Source of the DNA: Alistipes sp. UBA943
GTDB taxonomy: Bacteria; Bacteroidota; Bacteroidia; Bacteroidales; Rikenellaceae
Direction: 5' to 3'
Assembly: GCA_002293345.1 (NCBI GenBank)
Contig: DBDB01000081.1
Span: forward strand, 18,988 to 30,248
Length of the DNA stretch: 11,261 nt
In this document: positions 1-5,101 of the stretch, in pieces
Layout: every line of letters starts with the position of its first letter
Position numbering within the stretch: position 1 is the first letter of the stretch
Program-made: the position numbers and the translations under genes
Notes under the pieces: model-generated
What the model saw: the letters and a program-made list of their open reading frames with translations, nothing else
Databases searched by the model: none
What the model was told of the DNA's origin: nothing

Positions 1-27
1 TCTCAGATCCCGAAGGGATCCGGCTGA
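1..27 (+). CDS. Possible 3' end of an unidentified plus-strand gene (partial)
   Basis: Frame 1 reads eight codons (SQIPKGSG) and stops at TGA 25-27, ten bases before a hairpin with a plus-strand T-tract. That placement is what a gene entering from the left and converging on pyrB would show. The tail is too short for homology. Frame 3 stays open to 95 but would run through the terminator, so it is less likely. The same bases hold a 6-bp inverted repeat (GATCCC-GAA-GGGATC, 6-20), so this could equally be noncoding. Confidence 0.2.
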   Translation, partial: SQIPKGSG

Positions 28-36
28 AAGCAAAAA

Positions 37-77
37 GGCCACGCCAAGTTTACTTGGGACGTGGTCATTTTGTTTTT
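37..77. terminator. Bidirectional intrinsic terminator downstream of pyrB
   Basis: GGCCACG (37-43) pairs with CGTGGTC (60-66, one G-U), and CCAAG (44-48) pairs with CTTGG (53-57), leaving a 2-nt bulge and a TTTA loop. On the plus strand the stem is followed by ATTTTGTTTTT (67-77). On the minus strand it is followed by T5 (36-32). It can therefore end both the pyrB-side transcript and a converging gene from the left. It lies about 180 nt beyond the pyrB stop, so the operon mRNA would carry a long structured 3' UTR. Confidence 0.7.
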
Positions 78-86
78 AACCGGAAA

Positions 87-202
87 CTGACGTAGTCAGC
101 AGAGATTTGTTGGAGCGCACATAATGGAAGTACAAAGTACTTCCCGAAATTCTTTGCGGAGCTTTCTTCTAAGAAAGCGACAGTGGGGTCTTTAGGGAAG
201 TA
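87..202. repeat. Cluster of overlapping inverted repeats downstream of pyrB
   Basis: Perfect inverted repeats are packed here: CTGAC-GTA-GTCAG (87-99), GGAAGTAC-AAA-GTACTTCC (126-144) and GCTTTCTT-CT-AAGAAAGC (161-178). The arm TACTTCCC (138-145) is also complementary to GGGAAGTA (195-202). Its bases therefore have two mutually exclusive partners, a local 8-bp hairpin or a long-range 8-bp stem enclosing the 161-178 hairpin. No T-tract follows, so these are not ordinary terminators. No coding frame or promoter box is evident. It would lie in the 3' UTR of the pyrB transcript or could be a small repeat element. Confidence 0.6.
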
Positions 203-244
203 AAAGCGGCGGTTTAAAAAAAGAAAACGGTTTTTGAAAAACTG

Positions 245-1135
245 TCACATAGACAGCAAAGAAAGGATCAGCGCCATGCGAATGTATTTCCCGTTGCGCA
301 CCTGACGGAAATAGGCGGCACGTGGATCTGCATCGACATCCGTGGCGATCTCGTTGACACGAGGCAGGGGATGGAGGACGATCATGTCTTGTTTCGCGGC
401 GTGCATTTTCGCGGCGTCGAGCACAAAACCGTCCTTCACCAACTCGTATTCGACCATATCCTCGAAACGTTCGCGCTGCACGCGTGTCATGTAGAGCACG
501 TCGAGCGATGGCAATGCCTCTTCGAGAGAGGTGGTTTCGATGCTGTTCGACTGCCGGTATTCGGCGGGGAGTTTGAGCTGTTCCGGACTGATCAGCACGA
601 ATTTGTTATCGGGGTATCGCGAGAGGGCTTTGATGAGTGAATGCACGGTGCGTCCATACTTCAAATCGCCACAGAATCCTACCGTCAGGCCACTCAGACG
701 ACCTTTCTCGCGATGGATTGTCAGCATATCGGTGAGCGTCTGGGTGGGATGGCTGTGGCTCCCGTCACCGGCATTGATTACCGGCACAGAGGCATATCGC
801 GACGCTTCGGCAGGGGCTCCGGCCATCGGGTGACGCATTGCGATCACGTCCGCAAAGCAACTCACCACACGTGCCGTATCGGCCACCGTTTCACCCTTCG
901 TGACGGACGACGACCCGGCATCCGAAAATCCCAACACGCCACCCCCCAACTCCATCATCGCAGCCTCAAAACTCAACCGCGTGCGGGTGCTGGGCTCATA
1001 GAATAGCGTGGCCAACTTCTTGCCACGCATCACCTCGGCATACTCCCGCGGCGAGGCAATGATCTGCTCCGCCAGACGAATTAACGCATCCGTTTCAGCC
1101 ACCGTGAAGTCCGTCGGGTCGATAAAGTGGCGCAT
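245..1135 (-). CDS. pyrB: Aspartate carbamoyltransferase catalytic subunit
   Basis: Cytoplasmic enzyme of UMP synthesis step 2, condensing carbamoyl phosphate and aspartate to N-carbamoyl aspartate. The 296-aa product is close to the usual 300-310. Visible signatures are the carbamoyl-phosphate loop STRTR (residues 49-53), the SVTKGET loop with its Lys near residue 80, HPTQ (129-132), the Arg-rich [10 protein letters not shown] segment, and HPLPRV near residue 258. These mark the carbamoyl-phosphate domain followed by the aspartate domain. It is the last gene of the minus-strand series and starts one base after the pyrE stop, so the two are almost certainly co-transcribed. No pyrI follows. 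The trimer may be unregulated, or the regulatory chain may be encoded elsewhere; the sequence cannot decide. The start is supported by the [11 protein letters not shown] opening typical of the family. Confidence 0.97.
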   Translation of the reverse strand: MRHFIDPTDFTVAETDALIRLAEQIIASPREYAEVMRGKKLATLFYEPSTRTRLSFEAAMMELGGGVLGFSDAGSSSVTKGETVADTARVVSCFADVIAMRHPMAGAPAEASRYASVPVINAGDGSHSHPTQTLTDMLTIHREKGRLSGLTVGFCGDLKYGRTVHSLIKALSRYPDNKFVLISPEQLKLPAEYRQSNSIETTSLEEALPSLDVLYMTRVQRERFEDMVEYELVKDGFVLDAAKMHAAKQDMIVLHPLPRVNEIATDVDADPRAAYFRQVRNGKYIRMALILSLLSM

Positions 1136-1136
1136 A

Positions 1137-1745
1137 TCAGAGATTGTTACGAAATTCGATCAACTCTGTTTTTTGTTGCGGCGTAATGTACCCTTCGGTC
1201 ACCGCCACATCCGCCAGCACATCCAGATTCGACAGACTCACGTTCCGCACACCGGCCGCCGCGAGACGGCCCAGGCCCTTTTTCATGCCATACGTGAAGA
1301 TACTCACGATACCCATCACCTCGGCACCGGCACCCCGCAACGCCTCCACCACCTCGATCACACTGCCGCCCGTCGAGATCAGATCCTCAATGACGACCAC
1401 TTTTTGCCCCCGTTCCAAACGTCCTTCGATCTGATTGCCGCGTCCGTGTGCCTTCTCGCTGCCACGCACGTATCCCATCGGCAGGTTCAGTATCGACGCG
1501 GCGATCGCGGCGTGGGCTATGCCCGCCGTGGAGGTGCCCATCAGCACCTCCACACCGTGAAACTCCCGTTTCACGGTGTTCGCGATCGCCGCCTCGACCG
1601 ACGCACGTACCTCAGGTGCGGTAAGGATCAACCGGTTGTCGCAATAGATAGGGCTCTTGATGCCGCTCGCCCACGTGAATGGTTCCTCCGGACGCAAAAA
1701 TACCGCACCGATCTTCAATAAACTCTTCGCTATCTCTTTCTCCAT
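1137..1745 (-). CDS. pyrE: Orotate phosphoribosyltransferase
   Basis: Transfers phosphoribose from PRPP to orotate, giving OMP (step 5). The 202-aa length fits the family. The PRPP-binding motif is [13 protein letters not shown] (about residues 116-128). The flexible catalytic loop with conserved basic residues is [16 protein letters not shown] (about 93-108), and the orotate-side N-terminal region carries [16 protein letters not shown]. The frame is open 58 codons further upstream, but that part reads through the thioredoxin-fold gene in another frame and looks non-coding, so ATG 1745 ([10 protein letters not shown]) is chosen. The 19-nt gap to the upstream gene and the 1-nt gap to pyrB place it inside one transcript. 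The start has no clear Shine-Dalgarno, as is usual in Bacteroidota. Confidence 0.96.
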   Translation of the reverse strand: MEKEIAKSLLKIGAVFLRPEEPFTWASGIKSPIYCDNRLILTAPEVRASVEAAIANTVKREFHGVEVLMGTSTAGIAHAAIAASILNLPMGYVRGSEKAHGRGNQIEGRLERGQKVVVIEDLISTGGSVIEVVEALRGAGAEVMGIVSIFTYGMKKGLGRLAAAGVRNVSLSNLDVLADVAVTEGYITPQQKTELIEFRNNL

Positions 1746-1764
1746 ATGTTTGGGTCGGGTTATT

Positions 1765-2022
1765 TTATTCGATCGCTTTTTTGAGCACCTTCTCCACATC
1801 CACCATCTCGCAGTGACCTTCATGCACTTTTTTGCCATCCACGTAGAACGTCGGGACGTAAAAATAGTCAAACTTATCGGCATAGTCGGGTTTCGCGAGC
1901 TCGTCGACCAACTCCACATGCACCTTCGAGTATGGCTCCTTCGACTGCAACTCCTTCAAACATTTCAATGCCAAAATCGAATGCGGGCATTGCGGCTGGT
2001 AGAACATCTTCACCTCTTTCAT
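1765..2022 (-). CDS. Small glutaredoxin/thioredoxin-fold protein with CPHS motif
   Basis: An 85-aa protein with the compact thioredoxin fold: a beta strand (KMFYQ), then QCPHS at about residues 11-15 in the active-site position, and the cis-proline loop YVPTFYVDGKKVHEG at about 55-69. The usual CxxC is CPHS here, so the resolving cysteine is a serine. A second cysteine lies at about residue 20 (LKCLKEL). Monothiol glutaredoxins work with one active-site cysteine, so thiol exchange is possible but dithiol reduction by this motif is not. It sits between pyrF (6-nt gap) and pyrE (19-nt gap) on the same strand, so it is in the operon. It has no known role in UMP synthesis. A link to the redox-sensitive iron-sulfur protein PyrK is only a guess. 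Family confidence is good; function is unknown. Confidence 0.85.
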   Translation of the reverse strand: MKEVKMFYQPQCPHSILALKCLKELQSKEPYSKVHVELVDELAKPDYADKFDYFYVPTFYVDGKKVHEGHCEMVDVEKVLKKAIE

Positions 2023-2028
2023 AGCTCT

Positions 2029-2733
2029 CTACTTTAAGAATTCCGATACACAGCGGCGATACGCTTCCACGGGGTCCGGCGCCGCCGTGATAGGCCGTCC
2101 CACGACAATGTAGTCCGAACCCAATTCGCGTGCACGTGCGGGGGTAGTGACGCGAACCTGATCGGCTACCTCTCCCTCTGCAAATCGCACGCCAGGCGTA
2201 ATGGTCAGGAAATTTTTTCCGCACGCGTCGTGAATAATTCCCGATTCCAACGGCGAACACACCACTCCATCCAGTCCCGCCTCGGCCGCATTGCGTGCAT
2301 AGTGCACCACCACGTCGTTTAATGTCCCCTGAATCATCAGGTCGCTATGCATACGTTCCTCGCTGGTGGAGGTGAGTTGCGTCACGGCGATCAACAGCGG
2401 GCGCGTCCCATCCGCACGTGTCAACCCCTCTTTCGCGGCCTTCATCATCTCGATGGTCCCGGCCGCATGGACGTTACACATATCCACCTCCAATCGCGAC
2501 AGTACCGCCATCGCCTTCTTCACGGTGGTCGGGATATCGTGCAGTTTCAGATCGAGAAACACCCCGTGCCCGCGCTCCTTGACGGCACGCACAATATCGG
2601 GTCCCTCGGCATAGTAAAGTTCCATGCCGATCTTCACGAACGGTTTACGCGGCTCGTCACGAAACATATCCAGGAACCGTAAAGTCTGTCCCGCACAGTC
2701 GAAATCGCACGCTATAATGACGTCTTTTTTCAT
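2029..2733 (-). CDS. pyrF: Orotidine 5'-phosphate decarboxylase (short, type I)
   Basis: Decarboxylates OMP to UMP, the last step. The 234-aa TIM barrel carries the catalytic network DLKLHD (Asp61, Lys63, Asp66), an early phosphate/ribose-side lysine in PFVKIG (Lys34), and the phosphate-binding ends ITPGVRF and [14 protein letters not shown]. Length and motif order match the short type I family of Bacillus and Escherichia, not the longer (about 270 aa) type 2 proteins I associate with Bacteroides. It begins the second block of pyr genes. Its ATG (2733) faces an intergenic region of about 280 nt, so it probably has its own promoter. No strong Shine-Dalgarno is visible. Six bases separate its stop from the thioredoxin-fold gene. 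Confidence 0.96.
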   Translation of the reverse strand: MKKDVIIACDFDCAGQTLRFLDMFRDEPRKPFVKIGMELYYAEGPDIVRAVKERGHGVFLDLKLHDIPTTVKKAMAVLSRLEVDMCNVHAAGTIEMMKAAKEGLTRADGTRPLLIAVTQLTSTSEERMHSDLMIQGTLNDVVVHYARNAAEAGLDGVVCSPLESGIIHDACGKNFLTITPGVRFAEGEVADQVRVTTPARARELGSDYIVVGRPITAAPDPVEAYRRCVSEFLK

Positions 2734-2751
2734 GGTATTAATTTTCTCCCG

Positions 2752-2786
2752 TAAAAGTAACGTTTTTTTCTTACATTTGCATCAAA
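2752..2786 (-). promoter_or_regulatory. Possible pyrF promoter
   Basis: On the minus strand TACTTTTA (2759-2752) matches seven of eight positions of, or closely resembles, the Bacteroidota -7 box TAnnTTTG, lying about 20 nt from the pyrF ATG. A TTTG (2786-2783) lies 23 nt further upstream, longer than the usual 19-21. It overlaps the plus-strand box at 2772-2779. The match is weak and is offered because pyrF otherwise lacks an upstream gene on its strand. Confidence 0.35.
2772..2779 (+). promoter_or_regulatory. Candidate -7 box for the plus-strand structured RNA
   Basis: TACATTTG is an exact match to TAnnTTTG. No TTTG is seen 19-21 nt upstream. It would start RNA near 2783, about 65 nt before the first helix of the structured region, through an AT-rich stretch containing a small hairpin AGTTA-TTAT-TAACT. 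No closer box was found. Confidence 0.45.
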
Positions 2787-2847
2787 CTTAAAAAACAAAC
2801 GAACCGTATAAAAATAACAGTTATTATTAACTAACAACAGTCTTTAT

Positions 2848-3016
2848 CGCTCCCGAATCTTGACCCTCGAAAGAGGTTTCGCTCGGTATAGAAGTTGTTC
2901 GTTCAAGTGGTGTTCCAATCCTATCCTGGGGTTGGGCACGCTTGGGCGTAGACAGCTTGCCGAGCGAGGGTAGTCAAGAACCTGGGTGCGAAGAGCTTAA
3001 TCTGCGCCCATTTTTT
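2848..3016 (+). ncRNA. Rod-shaped structured RNA with intrinsic terminator (sRNA or leader)
   Basis: The region folds into one long interrupted rod. The closing helix is CGC.CCCG (2848-2855) with CCTGGGTGCG (2981-2990), continued by TCTTGA (2858-2863)/TCAAGA (2974-2979) and CCCTCG (2864-2869)/CGAGGG (2965-2970). After an 11-nt 5' bulge come GCTCGG (2881-2886)/CCGAGC (2960-2965), AAGTTGTT (2892-2899)/GACAGCTT (2951-2958) and CGTTCAAG (2900-2907)/CTTGGGCG (2941-2948). The tip is GTG/CAC then CCAATCC (2915-2921)/GGGTTGG (2929-2935) with a 7-nt loop. An intrinsic terminator follows. Size and rod shape recall 6S RNA. Alternatively it is a cis leader for the gene at 3017, because the closing helix and terminator share bases. 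It contains no signature of tmRNA, RNase P or SRP RNA that I recognise. Confidence 0.65.
2984..3016 (+). terminator. Intrinsic terminator ending the structured RNA, abutting an ATG
   Basis: GGGTGC (2984-2989) pairs with GCGCCC (3004-3009, one G-U) across a 14-nt loop, followed by A and T6 (3011-3016). The 5' arm is also the 3' strand of the rod's closing helix, so the two helices exclude each other. The T-tract ends exactly where ATG 3017 begins. Confidence 0.7.
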
Positions 3017-3367
3017 ATGAAACAACTTGTAGGCAAGTGGTACCTGACACGATTGTGCTGGACACCGAAACCCGACCGACGAACCGCTTTTCGCGCCAAA
3101 AAAGGAGCATTCACCTGGGAGTTTCAACGAGACGGCCTGATGACGGAGGAACTCGCCGGCGATCCGTCATCATCGAAATATCTCTATTTTTCCAAAACCG
3201 GTTTTTTAGTGATCTATCGTGGCGACAAACCCGATTATTTCCTCGTTCAGTTCAATGCCGATCATCGCCTGACACTTTTCGATCTGAATTCGTTCGACAC
3301 CGACACCGGCATATTCAAGATCCGTATGTATTTCACGCGGAACAAAATCACTTCACAACACCAATAA
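3017..3367 (+). CDS. Unknown protein, lipocalin-like start (GKW)
   Basis: I do not recognise this 116-aa protein. It opens MKQLVGKWYLTR, and the G-x-W near the N-terminus followed by alternating strand-like segments (FTWEFQRDG, SKYLYFSKTGFLVIYRG, DYFLVQFNADHRLTLFDL) suggests a small beta-barrel of lipocalin-like type; this is weak inference. There is no signal peptide or membrane segment, so it is probably cytoplasmic. ATG 3017 is preferred because the 25 open codons upstream run through the structured RNA. No Shine-Dalgarno is visible, since T6 directly precedes the ATG. Codon use looks coding (many Asp, Phe and Tyr in balanced codons). It lies opposite the pyr genes, and its last 20 nt overlap the 3' end of pyrD tail to tail. 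Confidence 0.65.
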   Translation: MKQLVGKWYLTRLCWTPKPDRRTAFRAKKGAFTWEFQRDGLMTEELAGDPSSSKYLYFSKTGFLVIYRGDKPDYFLVQFNADHRLTLFDLNSFDTDTGIFKIRMYFTRNKITSQHQ

Positions 3368-4271
3368 TTTCGGACAATTTCGTGATGCCGAGTTTTTGCA
3401 TCTCGAGGGGAAGGTGGTCGATAATCTCCTTGCAGGCGTAAGGGTTCGTCAGGTTAGCGGTCCCCACCTGTACAGCCGTGGCACCGGCCATCATCATCTC
3501 GATCACGTCGCGAGCCGTTTCGACACCGCCGCATCCCATCACGGGAATTTTGCATGCCTGTGCCACCTGGTACACCATCCGCACGGCGACCGGGAATATC
3601 GCGGGTCCGGAAAATCCACCCATCGTGTTGGCTACTATCGGTTTACGCGTCTTCACGTCAATACGCATCCCGAGAAGGGTATTGATGAGGCATATCCCGT
3701 CGGCCCCGGCATCTTCACACGCACGTGCTATGGCCACGATATCGGTCACATTGGGCGACAGTTTGATGTACACGGGTTTCGTTGCGACCGCCTTCACGGC
3801 ACGTGTCACCTCGGCAGCCCCTTCCGGAGTGACGCCGAAACTCATCCCCCCGCAATGCACATTGGGACAACTCACGTTCACTTCCAGAATTCCCACCTGC
3901 TTCTCGTGCGTCAACCGTTCGGCACAGTACACATACTCCTCGACGGAAAATCCGCTGATATTGGCGATCACGGGTTTGTGGAAGAATGTTTTCAGCCGCG
4001 GCAACTCCTCCGAGACAACTTTGTCGACCCCTGGGTTTTGGAGCCCCACGGAGTTGATCATGCCCGCACGGCACTCGGCGATACGCGGCGTGGAATTCCC
4101 GAATCGCGGTTCTTTGGTGGTACCCTTGAACGAGAATGTTCCGAGAATATTGGGATCGTAGTAGTCCAAATACTCACACCCGTATCCATACACCCCACTG
4201 GCGGGGATCACCGGATTGTCCAGTTCCCAACCGCTCAACACGACACGCATATCTATCGACATGTTTCCCAT
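3348..4271 (-). CDS. pyrD: Dihydroorotate dehydrogenase, class 1B catalytic subunit
   Basis: FMN enzyme oxidising dihydroorotate to orotate (step 4). The 307-aa product carries the class 1 core: NPVIPASGVYGYG, the KGTT segment, GLQNPG, the catalytic-loop motif NVSCPN with the Cys base at residue 135, KLSPN, and the C-terminal phosphate-binding segment CGGVETARDVIEMMMAGATAVQVGTA. A catalytic Cys plus an adjacent pyrK identifies class 1B, in which PyrK passes electrons to NAD. The frame starts at 4271, overlapping pyrK by 19 nt; Met4 (4262) and Met8 (4250) are other possible starts, and Met8 would abolish the overlap. It is the end of the first pyr block, with no terminator before its convergent overlap with the unknown gene at 3017-3367. 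Confidence 0.96.
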   Translation of the reverse strand: MGNMSIDMRVVLSGWELDNPVIPASGVYGYGCEYLDYYDPNILGTFSFKGTTKEPRFGNSTPRIAECRAGMINSVGLQNPGVDKVVSEELPRLKTFFHKPVIANISGFSVEEYVYCAERLTHEKQVGILEVNVSCPNVHCGGMSFGVTPEGAAEVTRAVKAVATKPVYIKLSPNVTDIVAIARACEDAGADGICLINTLLGMRIDVKTRKPIVANTMGGFSGPAIFPVAVRMVYQVAQACKIPVMGCGGVETARDVIEMMMAGATAVQVGTANLTNPYACKEIIDHLPLEMQKLGITKLSEIIGVVK

Positions 4272-4978
4272 AATATCTCCTCCGTTTTGAATACCGGTCC
4301 TTCTTTGCAGATACGCTTACTGATGCGTTTATCGCCGCTTTTCGTTTGGCACGAGCACCCCATGCAGGCACCGAATCCACATCCCATACGCTCCTCGAAC
4401 GAAAATTGCCCGGCTGCCGTGCCGATCCTGTCGGCCAGGGCCCGCAGCATAGGCAGCGGGCCGCAGGCATAGACGTAGTCGTAGCCTGACGGCAGCCGGT
4501 CCGTGACGTAACCACTCGTGACGACGATCATCCCCACACCCAACGCGTCGAACTCTTTCGCGTAGAACACTTCGTCGACCGTATTGAATCCCAACATCAC
4601 GGTGGGACGTTTGCCTGCTTTCAACAACTCTTTCGTCAATCTGTACAGTGGCGGCACCCCCACGCCACCTCCCACGACAAGCGGGTGTTTCGCTTCGACC
4701 GTCACATCGAAACCATTCCCGAGACCCGTTAACAGATCCACTTCGTCGCCCGGCTGCATGCGGCTCATCGCTTCCGTACCGTCACCCACAACTTTATAGA
4801 TAAGTGTCAACGTGGTGTCATCCCAATCGCAAACGGATATCGGTCGACGCAGGAAATACCCCGGCACAGACACATTCACGAACTGTCCCGGACGCGTAAT
4901 TTTCGACGTATCACCTTCGAGCACCATCCGAAAAACGGAGTCCGTCAGGGGAATGTTTTCAAGAATTCTATATTCCAT
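4253..4978 (-). CDS. pyrK: Dihydroorotate dehydrogenase electron-transfer subunit (FAD, 2Fe-2S)
   Basis: Partner of PyrD that moves electrons from FMN through a [2Fe-2S] cluster and FAD to NAD. The 241-aa protein shows the FAD-binding RRPIS (44-48), the nucleotide-binding VVGGGVGVPPLYRL (about 101-114), ACGP (171-174), and the cluster ligands Cys200, Cys205, Cys208 and Cys224 in a C-x4-C-x2-C-x15-C pattern. The open frame extends to 5080, but MEYRILENIPL at 4978 is the family-like start; the upstream part reads antisense to nothing useful and crosses an inverted repeat. A spacer of 123 nt separates it from carB, and a promoter-like box at 5086-5093 may start an internal transcript. It overlaps pyrD by 19 nt, suggesting coupled translation of the complex. 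Confidence 0.96.
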   Translation of the reverse strand: MEYRILENIPLTDSVFRMVLEGDTSKITRPGQFVNVSVPGYFLRRPISVCDWDDTTLTLIYKVVGDGTEAMSRMQPGDEVDLLTGLGNGFDVTVEAKHPLVVGGGVGVPPLYRLTKELLKAGKRPTVMLGFNTVDEVFYAKEFDALGVGMIVVTSGYVTDRLPSGYDYVYACGPLPMLRALADRIGTAAGQFSFEERMGCGFGACMGCSCQTKSGDKRISKRICKEGPVFKTEEILWETCR

Positions 4979-5016
4979 AAAAATCAATTTGTGATCAAAA
5001 TGCGTTAGATTTGGGG

Positions 5017-5082
5017 CTTTGAGAAGTCGGCGAAACAGGAGTGTACTCAAACGTACATGACTGTCGAAGACGACGAGCAAAG
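5017..5082 (-). promoter_or_regulatory. Nested inverted repeat forming the pyrK leader
   Basis: Four arm pairs nest in order: CTTTG/CAAAG (5078-5082 with 5017-5021), GTCG/CGAC (5071-5074 with 5026-5029), CTGT/ACAG (5061-5064 with 5035-5038) and ATGTAC/GTGTAC (5053-5058 with 5041-5046, one wobble) around a 6-nt loop. If the TATCTTTG box just upstream is used with normal Bacteroidota spacing, RNA would begin at the very base of this hairpin. No T-tract follows the stem, so it is not a standard terminator. Role unknown; mRNA 5' stabilisation, protein binding or translation control are possible. Confidence 0.55.
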
Positions 5083-5085
5083 TGC

Positions 5086-5093
5086 CAAAGATA
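5086..5093 (-). promoter_or_regulatory. Candidate internal promoter for pyrK-pyrD
   Basis: TATCTTTG on the minus strand exactly fits TAnnTTTG. It lies 9 nt after the carB stop and about 110 nt before the pyrK start. The nearest TTTG upstream is only 14 nt away, so the -33 element is not convincing. The predicted start is near 5082. Confidence 0.5.
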
Positions 5094-5101
5094 ATGCATT
5101 T

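Noticed and set aside
1746..1919. 58-residue N-terminal extension of PyrE
   Set aside because: It reads through the thioredoxin-fold gene in another frame, with Trp/Arg/Lys-rich noise; [10 protein letters not shown] is the family-like start.
2942..3016. 25-codon N-terminal extension of the unknown gene at 3017
   Set aside because: These codons lie within the rod and terminator of the structured RNA, and the encoded peptide has no coding character.
3396..4472. Long plus-strand open frame opposite pyrD and pyrK
   Set aside because: Shadow of two well-supported genes; His/Arg-rich composition with no domain.
4987..5008. AT-rich hairpin TTTG-ATCA-CAAA followed by T5 before pyrK as a second attenuator
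   Set aside because: The stem is only 4 bp of mostly A-T pairs and too weak to call a terminator.
4979..5080. 34-residue N-terminal extension of PyrK
   Set aside because: It crosses the nested inverted repeat and does not look like PyrK; MEYRILENIPL at 4978 matches the family start.
4995..5099. 34-codon minus-strand ORF starting 2 nt after the carB stop
   Set aside because: It lies over the promoter box and inverted repeat, has no recognisable content (Arg/Ser/Pro-rich), and its ATG lies upstream of the predicted pyrK transcript start. Coupled translation from carB is possible but unsupported.
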